Source of the DNA: Geothrix sp.
GTDB lineage: Bacteria; Acidobacteriota; Holophagae; Holophagales; Holophagaceae
Reading direction: 5' to 3'
Assembly (NCBI GenBank): GCA_030681515.1
Contig: JAUXSE010000056.1
Coordinates: 124,001-188,000, forward strand
Length of the DNA: 64,000 bases
The translations under genes and the position numbers were made by a program. The notes under the pieces were generated by a model. The model searched no databases and was not told where the DNA came from. It saw nothing but the letters and a program-made list of their open reading frames with translations. Below, piece after piece: positions 6,315 through 15,608 of this stretch. Within the stretch, counting starts at the first letter, position 1. Each line of letters starts with the position of its first letter.

Positions 6315-9236
6315 ATGTGCGGCATCGCCGGGAGCTTCGCCTACCACCGCGAGGCCCCCCATCCAGACGCCCGTGAAATCCGCCGCATGACCGACGCCAT
6401 GGCCACCCGCGGCCCCGATGGCCAGGGGCTCTGGACCTCGCCCGGGGAAGGCCGGGTCATCCTCGGCCACCGGCGCCTCGCCATCCTGGATCTCAGCGAC
6501 ACTGGCGCCCAGCCCATGCTGAGCGGGGATGGCCGTCTCGCCATCACCTTCAACGGCGAGATCTACAACCACCGGGCGCTGCGACAGGACATGGAATCCA
6601 GAGGCTGGCGCTTCCGCTCCACCAGCGACACCGAAGTGCTGCTGGCCCTCTGGGATGCTCACGGCCCCGACATGGTGCAGCACCTGCGAGGCATGTTCGC
6701 CTTCGCCCTGTGGGATGCCCGGCAGCAGAGCCTCTTCCTGGCCCGCGACCCCTTCGGCATCAAGCCCCTCTACTACGCCGATGACGGGAAGTCCCTCCGC
6801 TTCGCCAGCCAGGTGAAGGCGCTGATGGCGGGGGGCGGCATCACCTCGGCCCCGAGTCTGGCCGCCTGGGCGGGCTTCCACCTGCTGGGCTACGTGCCCG
6901 AACCCCACACGGTGCATCAGGCCATCCGCGCCCTGCCCGCCGGGCAGGCCCTGCTGCTGCGGCGCGACGGCTCGCGGCAAGGGTTCACCCACTTCGACCT
7001 CCGCGCCGAACTCGCCGCCGCCGAAGACCAGGCCCTCATCCTGCCCGCCTCCGAAGCCCGGGAGCGACTCCGCGCCGAGCTGGCCGACAGCGTCCAGGCC
7101 CACATGGTGTCCGATGTGCCCGTGGGGCTCTTCCTGTCTGCGGGCCTGGATTCCTCCACCCTCACCGCCCTGGCCGCCGAGCGGGCCCCGGCACGCCTGC
7201 GGGCCCTCACCTTGGGCTTCCATGAATTCAAGGGCCAACCCGAGGATGAAACGGCCCTCGCCGCCCTGGCCGCCCGCCACATCGGCGTGGACCATGACAT
7301 CCGCTGGATCACCCGCGCCGATTTCGAGGCCCACCTGGATCACGCCCTGGCCGCCATGGACCAGCCCAGCATTGATGGCATCAACACCTACTTCGTGAGC
7401 CTGGCCGCCGCCCAGGCCGGCATGAAGGTGGCCCTCTCCGGCCTGGGCGGCGACGAGCTGCTGGCGGGCTACCCCAGCTTCCGCCAGGTGCCGCGCCTGG
7501 CCCGCCTCACCGGCCCCCTCGCCCGCCGCTGGCATGGCCTGGGGCAGCGGTTGCGCCAAGTCGTGGCCCCGCTCATCCCCGCGCACCTGTCGCCCAAGAC
7601 CGCGGGCCTGCTCGAGTACGGCGGCACGCTCCCCGGCGCCTACCTTCTGCGCCGGGCCCTCCACATGCCCTGGGAACTACCCGCCCTCATGGGCAGCGTG
7701 GATGCGGCCCGGGGCCTGGAGGAGCTGGACCTCCTGGGCCGCATGCAGCACTCCATCCAGGGCCTTCGTACCGATCGCGCCCGGCTCATGGCCCTGGAAA
7801 CCGGCTGGTACATGCAGGGCCAGCTGCTCAAGGATACCGACTGGGCCGCCATGGCCCACAGCCTGGAAGTGCGCGTGCCCTTCGTGGACATCGAGGTGTT
7901 CCGAGCCCTGGCCCCCCTCCAGGTAGGCGCCGCGCCCCTGGGCAAGGCCGATCTCGCCCAGGTTCCCGCCGCGGGCCTGCCCGAAGCCCTCCGCACCCGC
8001 CCCAAGACCGGCTTCGCCACGCCCGTGCGGGCCTGGGCCGAATCCCTCTATCCCCTGCGGGCCCAGGGACGGCGCCTGCGCGGCTGGGCTCAGGTCATAG
8101 CCGACCCCCACCCCCCATTCCGACCGCGGGGATCCAAACGCATCCTCCTCCTGCTGACCGACGGCTACGGCGGCCATGGCGGCATCGCCCAGTACTCCCG
8201 CGACCTCATCGAGGCCCTCTGCGCCCACCCCGAGGTGGGCGAGGTGGTGGCCCTGCCCCGGATCATGCCCCACCGGCCCGGTCCCATGCCCGCCAACCTC
8301 GTCTGGGAGTCCGCGGCGCTGGGCGGCAAGGGCCACTACCTGGGCGCCCTCGCCCGGGCAGCCCACGATCCCAGGGGCTACGATCTGATCCTCTGCGGCC
8401 ACCTCAACCTGGTCCCAGCGGCCACGGCGATCTCGCCCTGGATCCGCGCCCCCCGGGCCGCCTTCATCTATGGCATTGATGCCTGGCAGCGCCCGGCCTC
8501 CCTGTTTTCGAGGGCGCTGGCCAGAACCTTCGGCCCCATCATCTCGATCAGTGAGATCACCCTCCGCCGCTTCGTGGACTGGAGCGCGGCAACCCCGCGG
8601 CGGGCCGCCATCCTTCCCAACGCCATCCACCTGGGCGACTATGCCGCAGGTCCCAAGCCCGACTATCTCCTCAGCCGCTACGACCTGCACGGTAGGCCCG
8701 TGGTGCTCACCTTTGGCCGCATGGACAGCTACGAACGCTACAAGGGCTTCGACGAGATGCTGGAAGCCCTGCCGGAATTGCGCCGCCGTATTCCCGGCGT
8801 CGCCTATGTCCTCGCCGGGGATGGCAGCGATCAGGCCCGCCTGATCGCCAAAGCCGACCAGCTCGGGGTGCGGGATTCGGTGATCTTCACCGGGCGCGTG
8901 GCGGCCCACGAAAAGGCCGACCACTTCCGGATGGCCGATGTCTACGCCATGCCCAGCCGGGGCGAAGGCTTCGGCTTCGTGGTGCTGGAGGCGCTCGCCT
9001 GCGGCATTCCCATCGTGGGCAGCACCATGGACGGCACCCGGGAGGCCGCGCGGGACGGGCTCCTGGGCCGCCTCGTCCATCCCGATGACCGCGACGGCCT
9101 GGGCCAGGCCATCGCGGCGGCTCTGGCCGAAGGCCGCGGCGCGGTACCCGAAGGACTGGCCCACTTCGCCTTCCCCCAGTTCACCCACCGCACCCATCGC
9201 CTGATCGAGCGGCTCTGGACCGGGGATCTCGCATGA
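6315..9236 (+). CDS. Asparagine synthase (glutamine-hydrolysing) fused to a family 4 glycosyltransferase
   Basis: 973 residues in one uninterrupted frame. The N-terminal half is AsnB-like: catalytic Cys2 in MCGIAGSFAY, NGEIYNH, ARDPFGIKPLYY, then the ATP-PPi loop SAGLDSS near residue 275, GLGGDELLAGY near 376 and KTGFATPVRAW near 564. The usual AsnB C-terminal tail is cut short. From about residue 606 a GT-B glycosyltransferase begins (RILLLLTDGYGGHGGIAQYS) with ILPNAIHLGDY and the EX7E motif GEGFGFVVLEALACG near 882. AsnB-like proteins in polysaccharide loci amidate sugar acids or related groups, so the fusion may join amidation with glycosyl transfer. Starts three bases after the upstream stop; ends in a 4-base overlap with the next gene. 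Confidence 0.9.
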   Translation: MCGIAGSFAYHREAPHPDAREIRRMTDAMATRGPDGQGLWTSPGEGRVILGHRRLAILDLSDTGAQPMLSGDGRLAITFNGEIYNHRALRQDMESRGWRFRSTSDTEVLLALWDAHGPDMVQHLRGMFAFALWDARQQSLFLARDPFGIKPLYYADDGKSLRFASQVKALMAGGGITSAPSLAAWAGFHLLGYVPEPHTVHQAIRALPAGQALLLRRDGSRQGFTHFDLRAELAAAEDQALILPASEARERLRAELADSVQAHMVSDVPVGLFLSAGLDSSTLTALAAERAPARLRALTLGFHEFKGQPEDETALAALAARHIGVDHDIRWITRADFEAHLDHALAAMDQPSIDGINTYFVSLAAAQAGMKVALSGLGGDELLAGYPSFRQVPRLARLTGPLARRWHGLGQRLRQVVAPLIPAHLSPKTAGLLEYGGTLPGAYLLRRALHMPWELPALMGSVDAARGLEELDLLGRMQHSIQGLRTDRARLMALETGWYMQGQLLKDTDWAAMAHSLEVRVPFVDIEVFRALAPLQVGAAPLGKADLAQVPAAGLPEALRTRPKTGFATPVRAWAESLYPLRAQGRRLRGWAQVIADPHPPFRPRGSKRILLLLTDGYGGHGGIAQYSRDLIEALCAHPEVGEVVALPRIMPHRPGPMPANLVWESAALGGKGHYLGALARAAHDPRGYDLILCGHLNLVPAATAISPWIRAPRAAFIYGIDAWQRPASLFSRALARTFGPIISISEITLRRFVDWSAATPRRAAILPNAIHLGDYAAGPKPDYLLSRYDLHGRPVVLTFGRMDSYERYKGFDEMLEALPELRRRIPGVAYVLAGDGSDQARLIAKADQLGVRDSVIFTGRVAAHEKADHFRMADVYAMPSRGEGFGFVVLEALACGIPIVGSTMDGTREAARDGLLGRLVHPDDRDGLGQAIAAALAEGRGAVPEGLAHFAFPQFTHRTHRLIERLWTGDLA

Positions 9237-10360
9237 CCGGCCCTCGCTCCCTGCACATCGTCAGCAGTCTCCGCCTCAGCGCAGGGGGCCCCACCCAGAG
9301 CGTGACGCGACTCTGCGAGTCCCTGAACGCCCTGGGGGCCCCCGCTGAAATCGCGACAGTAGCCGATCCGGAAGAGGCCCCTATCCACCCGCCCCATGTG
9401 CCGGTCCACGCCTTCCCCCTGCATGCCCCCCTCCGCCTGCGGCGCAGCCCGGAACTGGCGGCCTTCCTTCGCCAGGAAGCCCACCGATTCGACCTGATCC
9501 ATGTCCACGGCCTGTGGGAATGGCCCGGGCGCTATGCCCGCCGGGCAGCCCTGAGCGCAGGGAAACCCCTCGTCCTCAGTCCCCGCGGCATGCTCGAACC
9601 ATGGTCCCTGCGGCAGAACGCCTGGGTGAAACGGCTCGCCCTCGCCCTGTGGGAGCGCCGGAACCTGGAAGGCGCCGCCCTGCTCCACGCCACAGCCGAT
9701 ACCGAGGCGGAACAGTTCCGCGCCATGGGCCTCCACACCCCCATCGCCGTGGTGCCCAACGGCCTGGATTTCCCGGATCCCCGCCGGGTGGAGGGAGCGA
9801 ATCCCCCGATTGCCCTGTTCCTTTCCCGCTTTCATCCCAAGAAGGGCGCCGATCTCCTCCTCCGGGCCTGGGCCACCCTTGCCCCTTCAGACTGGCAGCT
9901 GGTGCTGGCAGGGCCAGACCCAGACGGCCTTCAGGCCCAACTGGAGGTTCTGGCCAGGAATCTTGGTTTGGGCGGCCGCGTGGCCTTCCTGGGGGCCCAT
10001 TACGACGACGCCAAGTGGGATCTGTTCCGCCGGAGCAGCCTCTTCGTCCTGCCCAGCCACAGCGAGAACTTCGGCAACGTGGTGGCCGAGGCCCTCAGCC
10101 AGGGCCTGCCCGTCATCGCCACCCAGGGCACCCCCTGGAAGGACCTTGAGCCAAGGGGATGCGGGTGGTGGGTGCCGCCCACCGCCGAGGGCTTGGCCAC
10201 CGCCCTGAAGGCGGCCCTGGCCCTGCCGCAGACCGCCTTGGCCGACATGGGGCGGAAAGGCCAGGCCTGGGCTCGATCCGCCTTCAGCGCAGAGGCCGCT
10301 GCCCGGGAGATGCTGCGACACTACGAGGATCTCTCCGCCCACGGACCCCACCGCCCATGA
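9233..10360 (+). CDS. Glycosyltransferase family 4
   Basis: 375 residues; the start overlaps the previous stop (ATGA). GT-B fold: N-terminal LHIVSSLRLSAGGPTQSV, the donor domain opening VPNGLDFPDP and IALFLSRFHPKKGADLLL, and the retaining EX7E motif in SENFGNVVAEALSQG. It probably transfers a hexose in assembly of the polysaccharide repeat. It overlaps the following acetyltransferase gene by four bases, so it belongs to a coupled operon. Confidence 0.92.
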   Translation: MTGPRSLHIVSSLRLSAGGPTQSVTRLCESLNALGAPAEIATVADPEEAPIHPPHVPVHAFPLHAPLRLRRSPELAAFLRQEAHRFDLIHVHGLWEWPGRYARRAALSAGKPLVLSPRGMLEPWSLRQNAWVKRLALALWERRNLEGAALLHATADTEAEQFRAMGLHTPIAVVPNGLDFPDPRRVEGANPPIALFLSRFHPKKGADLLLRAWATLAPSDWQLVLAGPDPDGLQAQLEVLARNLGLGGRVAFLGAHYDDAKWDLFRRSSLFVLPSHSENFGNVVAEALSQGLPVIATQGTPWKDLEPRGCGWWVPPTAEGLATALKAALALPQTALADMGRKGQAWARSAFSAEAAAREMLRHYEDLSAHGPHRP

Positions 10361-10941
10361 CCACTCCAGACCCGCCAGACACGCCCCTCCCCGTGGATGT
10401 CTCCCACTACACCAGCCGCTTCACCTGGAAGCACAAGGTGGCACGGGGCCTGTGGCGCCTGGTATGGATGCTGCTTTTCCGCCCCAGCCCGGCCTTCCTG
10501 TACCCCTGGCGCCGTCTTCTTCTGCGAACCTTCGGGGCCCGCCTCGGCGCCAAAGCCGTGACCTATCCCAGCACCAAGGTCTGGGCCCCCTGGAATCTGA
10601 CCATGGGTGACTTCGCCTGCCTGGGCCCCCACGTGGACTGCTATGCCGTGGATCGGGTTAGCATCGGCGCTCATGCGACCATCAGCCAGCACGCCACCCT
10701 CTGCACCGCCAGCCACGACATCACCGACCCGGGCATGCGCCTGATCACCGCTCCCATTGAGATCGGCCCCTCGGCCTGGGTGGCTGCCGGTGCGTTCATC
10801 CAGCCGGGCCGCACCGTGGGCGAGGGCGGCGTGGTCGCCGCCATGGGCTGCCTCACGAAGGATGTGGGCCCCTGGGAGGTGTTCGGAGGGAATCCCGCCG
10901 TCTTCCTAAAGCGGCGGAAACTGAAAGACCCCCGACCATGA
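10357..10941 (+). CDS. WcaF-like acetyltransferase (left-handed beta-helix)
   Basis: 194 residues from ATG 10357, overlapping the previous stop. The C-terminal half has hexapeptide-repeat character (VSIGAHATISQHATLCTASH, then IEIGPSAWVAAGAFIQPGRT) and the conserved NPAVFLKRR end. This matches colanic-acid WcaF/NodL-type O-acetyltransferases, which use acetyl-CoA. An N-terminal hydrophobic stretch (LWRLVWMLLF) is typical of the WcaF subgroup. It is likely to O-acetylate a sugar of the exported polymer. Confidence 0.9.
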   Translation: MTTPDPPDTPLPVDVSHYTSRFTWKHKVARGLWRLVWMLLFRPSPAFLYPWRRLLLRTFGARLGAKAVTYPSTKVWAPWNLTMGDFACLGPHVDCYAVDRVSIGAHATISQHATLCTASHDITDPGMRLITAPIEIGPSAWVAAGAFIQPGRTVGEGGVVAAMGCLTKDVGPWEVFGGNPAVFLKRRKLKDPRP

Positions 10942-11768
10942 TCTCCGTTGTCATCCTCACCTACAACGAAGAGGTGAACCTGCCCGGCTGCCTGGCGAGC
11001 GTGGCCTGGTGCGACGACATCGTGGTGTTCGATTCCTTCAGCACCGACCGGACCGTGGAGATGGCCCAGACCGCGGGCGTGCGCGTGGTGCAGCAGCGCT
11101 TCGAGAACTATGGCACCCAGCGCGAAGCCGCCCGTGCCACCGTGGCCTACCGGTATCCATGGCTGCTATTCCTGGACGCGGATGAGCGGGTGGACGAGGC
11201 GCTGAAACAGGAACTCCTGTCCCTGCCAAGCGAGCCTTCACCCCACGCTGCCTACCGCATGCGGCGCAAAGATCACTTCATGGGGAAGTGGATCCGCCAC
11301 AGCACCCTGTATCCCTCCTGGTTCACGCGACTCCTCTGGCGTGAAAAGGCCCACTACGAGCCCCGGTCCGTTCACGAATATCCCACCGTGGAGGGCAGTA
11401 CAGGCAACCTCCGGGGACACTTGATCCATTTCAACTTCAACAAGGGCCTGGAGGACTGGCTGGCCAAGCACAACCGCTATTCCAGCCTGGAGGCCTCCGA
11501 AGACGTGAAGAGCCTCGCCTCGAAGCCTGACTCCTGGCGGCACCTCTTCACCTTGGATCCCACCCAGAGAAGACGAGCCCTCAAGGAACTGTCCTTCCGC
11601 CTTCCCTTCCGCCCCTTGCTCCGGTTTCTTTACATGTATGTGCTGCGCGGCGGATTTCTGGACGGGTCCAAGGGCTTCACCTACTGCCGCCTGCTGTACT
11701 TCTATGAGCTGATGATTGTGTTGAAGATGCAGGAATCGGAACAGAAGAGCCGCGGGCTTTCCGTTTGA
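10938..11768 (+). CDS. Glycosyltransferase family 2 (WaaE/KdtX-like)
   Basis: 276 residues with ATGA overlap to the preceding gene. MISVVILTYNEEVNLPGCLA, DSFSTDRTVEMA and FLDADERVDEAL are the GT2 nucleotide and metal sites. RMRRKDHFMGKWIRH and the C-terminal LRFLYMYVLRGGFLDGSKGF are typical of the KdtX/WaaE-like branch that attaches glucose or heptose to lipid-linked acceptors. A decayed copy of its C-terminal third lies 0.8 kb downstream. Confidence 0.9.
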   Translation: MISVVILTYNEEVNLPGCLASVAWCDDIVVFDSFSTDRTVEMAQTAGVRVVQQRFENYGTQREAARATVAYRYPWLLFLDADERVDEALKQELLSLPSEPSPHAAYRMRRKDHFMGKWIRHSTLYPSWFTRLLWREKAHYEPRSVHEYPTVEGSTGNLRGHLIHFNFNKGLEDWLAKHNRYSSLEASEDVKSLASKPDSWRHLFTLDPTQRRRALKELSFRLPFRPLLRFLYMYVLRGGFLDGSKGFTYCRLLYFYELMIVLKMQESEQKSRGLSV

Positions 11769-11794
11769 CTGAACCGATTCTGATTGGAGCAACC

Positions 11795-12439
11795 ATGCAG
11801 GATTATCAAGATTATGGGTGGGTCCAGTCCCAGACGCCCGCCCACCTGTACTTGCTTCCGACCCTGCTGAAGGTTCTCGGCCCACGCCAAGACAGACGCA
11901 TCCTTGACCTTGGCTGCGGCAGCGGTTTCCTCGCAAAAAAGCTCCTCGACCTGGGCTTTGATGTCTACGGCGCGGATGCATCAACAACCGGCATCAGCCT
12001 TGCCTCGCAAACCCACCCCGGACGGTTCTTCGTGATCAATTCATCCATTCACGCCCTTCCCCGAGAACTCCAGGGCCGCACCTTTGACACAGTCATCGCC
12101 ACGGAAGTCATCGAACACCTCTACGACCCCGCGGGGTTCATCCGGTTCTGTCACGCGATCCTGCCACTAGGCGGAGAACTGATCCTTTCCACCCCCTACC
12201 ACGGCTACCTGAAAAACCTGGCGCTGGCCCTTGCGGGTGCCATGGACAACCACTTCACAGCCCTTTGGCCAGGTGGCCACATTAAGTTCTGGTCGAGGAA
12301 AACTCTGGCGGCCCTTGTTGATGCTGAGGGATTCACCGTCACCCGATTCATGGGAAGTGGTCGCCTGCCATTCCTGTGGAAGAGCATGTTTCTGGCAAGC
12401 ACACGAAATTCACCATCAACATTGGGTGATCACCCTTGA
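11795..12439 (+). CDS. Class I SAM-dependent methyltransferase
   Basis: 214 residues from ATG 11795 with GGAG seven bases upstream; a TTG at 11765 overlapping the prior stop is less likely. Motif I ILDLGCGSGFLAKKLL, acidic residue in VYGADAS, post-motif TVIATEVIEHLYDP and ELILSTPYHGYLKN place it with Methyltransf_11/23 (UbiG/BioC-like) enzymes. Such enzymes in polysaccharide loci often cap or modify the glycan. The substrate is unknown. Confidence 0.88.
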   Translation: MQDYQDYGWVQSQTPAHLYLLPTLLKVLGPRQDRRILDLGCGSGFLAKKLLDLGFDVYGADASTTGISLASQTHPGRFFVINSSIHALPRELQGRTFDTVIATEVIEHLYDPAGFIRFCHAILPLGGELILSTPYHGYLKNLALALAGAMDNHFTALWPGGHIKFWSRKTLAALVDAEGFTVTRFMGSGRLPFLWKSMFLASTRNSPSTLGDHP

Positions 12440-12525
12440 ACACAAGTGTCCGGTTGACATCAGTGTAAGATTCTGTAAATTCATTTATTTAACGATTTTT
12501 TTGTTCAATACTCCTTGGTGGTGAT

Positions 12526-12912
12526 TTGAACGACGGGAACGGAATTGCGGGTGCTTTGCTGGGGTTAGACCCCAGGGGGCAGAGCCATGAAATCCGGGAA
12601 GACGATGTTCACGCAATTGATGGACCTCATGCCGTGGACGGGCTTCGGGCACATTGTGACGAGATATGGTGGCGCCACGATGCCCGAAGACTCTGCTCAG
12701 TGGATCCCGTCCGCCGCCGCGCCCTCAAGCTCCTCGCTGTGCCGCTACCGTTCCGGACCCTCCTCCGTTTCCTCTACAGGTATGTCTTCCGTGGCGGATT
12801 CCTCGATGGCGCTGCCGGGTTCCACTACTGTCGGCTACTCCACTTCTACGAGCTGATGATCCTGCTGAGAATCCGAGAAGTCCGCCGTTGCTCCTCGGAC
12901 CTATCCTCGTGA
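12526..12912 (+). pseudogene. 5'-truncated GT2 glycosyltransferase remnant
   Basis: The frame from VDPVRRRALKLL onward matches the last 65 residues of the GT2 at 10938-11768: PLPFRTLLRFLYRYVFRGGF against RLPFRPLLRFLYMYVLRGGF, and CRLLHFYELMILL against CRLLYFYELMIVL. The portion before it (VHAIDGPHAVDGLRAH) can be weakly aligned to VHEYPTVEGSTGNLRGH. The whole GT-A catalytic half is missing. The 3' end still overlaps the GTG of the flippase gene by four bases, so coupling survived when the front was deleted. It could still be translated as a 128-residue fragment from TTG 12526. Confidence 0.75.
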
Positions 12913-14207
12913 TTCCGGAGGCACCGAGCCGCTGGAAGGCCCTCGCCTGGAACCTCTTCGGGCAAGGCGGGGCGGCCCTCCTAGGGCTGGCCCTCATTAA
13001 GGTAAGCGTGTCCGCCTTCCCCATATCCGCGTATGGGACCGCCGCCCTGCTGCTGGGCCTCCAGGCCCTGGTGCGCAACACCACCCTGAACCCCCTCCTG
13101 AACCTCGCCATCTATACGAGCCGGGAAGAAGAGGCACGATTCGGCGCCGGATGGATCCACGCCGCGACAGGCAGAGCCTTAGGCACCTTGGTAGGCGCCG
13201 CCCTTCCCCTGTTCCTGCTCGCCATCTGGGCGCTCCGGATTCCCGTCGAGCGCACCCTACTGGCTGTGGGATGGCTTCTGGTCCTCCTGGCCTCCGAAGC
13301 CTTCAAGACCGCGCGGCTGAATCTGCTGCACTGCGATGGTCAGGCCAGTCGCTTCGCCCTGTGGACCCTGGCCGATGCCGCACTCAAACCTGCGATGATT
13401 CTCGGATTTCTGGCCACCGGGCAGGAGCGCGGCGCCCTGTCCCTGCTGGCCTGCCATGCCCTGGGGTCCACCCTTTCCCTGGCGCTGACCCTGCTGGACG
13501 CCCCCCTACAGCGGCTGGCCCGGGCACAACGGAAAGACAGCCCGCCACACCCCACACCGGGAGCCTGGGTGTCGAGCCACCGGACCTTTCTCCTGCCCCT
13601 TGTGGGCGTGGGGCTCACCGGCTGGATCACCGGCCTGAGCGACCGCTACCTCGTGAACCTGTATCTGGGCGCCGAATCGGCCGGACTCTACGCTGGCATC
13701 TACGCCCTCTTCAGCTCGCCCTTCCTCATTCTGGGGACAGCCTTCACCCTCGCCATCCGGCCTCGACTCCTGGCGCTCCAGGCCGAGGGCCGCGCGGCCG
13801 AGCGGGACCGCTGGTTCCGCCAAGGCCTCGCCGGGCTTGCCCTCGGCGCCTTCGTCCTGGCCGCCATTCTCTACCTGGCCCGGGGCCCGCTGGTCACAGC
13901 CCTGCTGCGGCCCGACTACCTGCAAGCCCTGCCCGCCGCCCCGGGGATCCTCTTGGGCAACGCCATCCTGGCTCTGGGCACGAGCCTAGAGCAGGCCTTC
14001 TTCGTGACCCACCGCACCCACCTCGTGCTCGCCAAGCAGGTCGCCGGAAGCCTAACGGCCATCCTGGTCGTGCTCTGGATGGCGCCTCGATTCGGCCTTG
14101 AGGGCGTCGGGTGGGCTTGCCCGATCTATGCAGCCGTAGAACTTATGTCGGGGATGCTAATTCTTGGGAAGTCAAGGAAGTCCCGGCCTCTATTGCCGAT
14201 GGCCTAG
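12909..14207 (+). CDS. Polysaccharide flippase (Wzx/MATE-like)
   Basis: 432 residues from GTG 12909, overlapping the GT2 remnant stop (GTGA). The frame continues upstream but that part is Arg/Pro-rich and not protein-like. About 10-12 hydrophobic segments are visible, for example LFGQGGAALLGLALIKVSVS, PLFLLAIWALRIPV and ALSLLACHALGSTLSLALTL. GLSDRYLVNLYLGAESAGLY is characteristic of Wzx-type lipid-linked oligosaccharide flippases. It would move the undecaprenyl-linked repeat unit to the periplasm. Its 3' end overlaps the convergent polymerase gene by 65 bases. Confidence 0.88.
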   Translation: MIPEAPSRWKALAWNLFGQGGAALLGLALIKVSVSAFPISAYGTAALLLGLQALVRNTTLNPLLNLAIYTSREEEARFGAGWIHAATGRALGTLVGAALPLFLLAIWALRIPVERTLLAVGWLLVLLASEAFKTARLNLLHCDGQASRFALWTLADAALKPAMILGFLATGQERGALSLLACHALGSTLSLALTLLDAPLQRLARAQRKDSPPHPTPGAWVSSHRTFLLPLVGVGLTGWITGLSDRYLVNLYLGAESAGLYAGIYALFSSPFLILGTAFTLAIRPRLLALQAEGRAAERDRWFRQGLAGLALGAFVLAAILYLARGPLVTALLRPDYLQALPAAPGILLGNAILALGTSLEQAFFVTHRTHLVLAKQVAGSLTAILVVLWMAPRFGLEGVGWACPIYAAVELMSGMLILGKSRKSRPLLPMA

Positions 14208-15603
14208 GTTCCAATGATTCAGGAATTGATTCGATTTTATTATTAAACACTTGCTTAATAATGAATCCCAGAAATAAAATCGTATATGGAAGTCCACCAA
14301 AAACTAATGAAAAATTTGATTCTATATTAAATAATGATGAAAGCAGAAACAAAGCGATCAATCCTTGAATCGGATGAAATCCAGAGTACAAAAATCTTAT
14401 AAGAACGGCATAAATTGTACCAACAAAAAACATTCCAAAAGTAACACCAATTATACCAAAATTTAGATATAATTCTATCATTTGAGGCATATTGACCGAT
14501 GTGTCATCATCATCTTCCCCCAACCATCCGAAGCGATGTCCCAATTCGTTTCCCCAATTTTCTTTAGGTTTCGAGGGGTACAACACCCTTGGAATTGGCT
14601 TCCAAAGCAGGCTATGGTAGGTCTTTCCATACAAATGCGGTACCTGGCTGGGTGTAAAATCAACAACAAACCCAAACATATGAGTGAGATCAAATCGTGA
14701 TGCCATCGTGTTATAACCAACTAGCAAGGTTTGTGAGTCCAGATTTTCAATCAACACCTGTCCAGCTTCTTGATAAATTTGCACCCTCTGGGCCATCTGC
14801 CCAATACCCGAAAATTTTTCTTTATTCGAGGCTGTTTCAAGTTGCCTAAAGGCCGTTTTTAGAAAAAATATTGGCAATAATACAACAAGCGTCATAGCCA
14901 GATTTCGCCATGGAATCGTATTTTTTATAAAAACATAAATCAAAAATGCTAATAAAATAATTCTAAGCATTGGATATAACAAACTTGTTGCAAGCGTTGT
15001 AAAAACAATAATTGGAAAAAAAACAAACCAATTTGTTAATAAATATACAAATTTTATTATATTTTTTAGTTGAAGATAAAAAAGTCCCGAAAACGCGAAT
15101 ACAAGTAATTCAGATGTTAAGGTGATTACCATTTGAAATGAAAGTGGGACCAATTTAATAAAAGTTAAAAGCCAACCAATTACACCTGCCAAACCTATTA
15201 AAACAAGACTTAAACTAGCATCTTTGGCAAGATCAAGTGTAATTTTACGAGAACCAGGATAACTCTTAATAAACAAATAGTATCCAGCCTGCATTGAGAT
15301 GACACCGATCAGTGCATAAATTTCACCCCAAAGTAGCCCTTCCTGCGAAACAGTAGCCATTGTGTAATAGGGTTCAAATGGAAGTAGTCCAAATGCAAAA
15401 TAATATATACCATACAATAAAGAAATGAAAGGAAAAAAGGGAAGATGCCTATCCGGAGAGGCAAAATGGCGAATTACTGGGATAAATGACCAAAAAAGGC
15501 CAGCCGAGCAGACAGCAACAGAGAACTGCCATTCACTTCTGACCCAGGCACCCACATTCAGTATGACAATAAACCCGGTTAACCACCCGTATGGCCTTCG
15601 CAT
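14143..15603 (-). CDS. Oligosaccharide repeat-unit polymerase (Wzy-like), AT-rich
   Basis: 486 residues with about ten to twelve hydrophobic segments (WLTGFIVILNVGAW, LSLVLIGLAGVIGWLLTFI, NWFVFFPIIVFTTLATSLLY) and one large periplasmic loop around SLLWKPIPRVLYPSKPKENW. That pattern fits O-antigen/EPS polymerases, which have little sequence conservation. Codon use differs sharply from neighbours: many AAT, ATT and TTT codons, and long AT runs throughout 14.2-15.6 kb, against GC-rich flanks. This suggests recent horizontal acquisition. It lies five bases downstream of the Wzz-like gene and is co-transcribed with it. Confidence 0.82.
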   Translation of the reverse strand: MRRPYGWLTGFIVILNVGAWVRSEWQFSVAVCSAGLFWSFIPVIRHFASPDRHLPFFPFISLLYGIYYFAFGLLPFEPYYTMATVSQEGLLWGEIYALIGVISMQAGYYLFIKSYPGSRKITLDLAKDASLSLVLIGLAGVIGWLLTFIKLVPLSFQMVITLTSELLVFAFSGLFYLQLKNIIKFVYLLTNWFVFFPIIVFTTLATSLLYPMLRIILLAFLIYVFIKNTIPWRNLAMTLVVLLPIFFLKTAFRQLETASNKEKFSGIGQMAQRVQIYQEAGQVLIENLDSQTLLVGYNTMASRFDLTHMFGFVVDFTPSQVPHLYGKTYHSLLWKPIPRVLYPSKPKENWGNELGHRFGWLGEDDDDTSVNMPQMIELYLNFGIIGVTFGMFFVGTIYAVLIRFLYSGFHPIQGLIALFLLSSLFNIESNFSLVFGGLPYTILFLGFIIKQVFNNKIESIPESLEPRPSAIEAGTSLTSQELASPT

Positions 15604-15608
15604 ATCGG

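Noticed and set aside
5490-7664. 724-codon open frame on the minus strand opposite the GT2 and AsnB-GT genes
   Set aside because: Gly/Gln/His-rich shadow with no family signal; the plus strand has clear GT2 and amidotransferase motifs.
12666-12908. N-terminal extension of the flippase
   Set aside because: The added residues are Arg/Pro-rich and overlap the GT2 remnant in another frame; GTG 12909 gives a normal start and a 4-base coupling.
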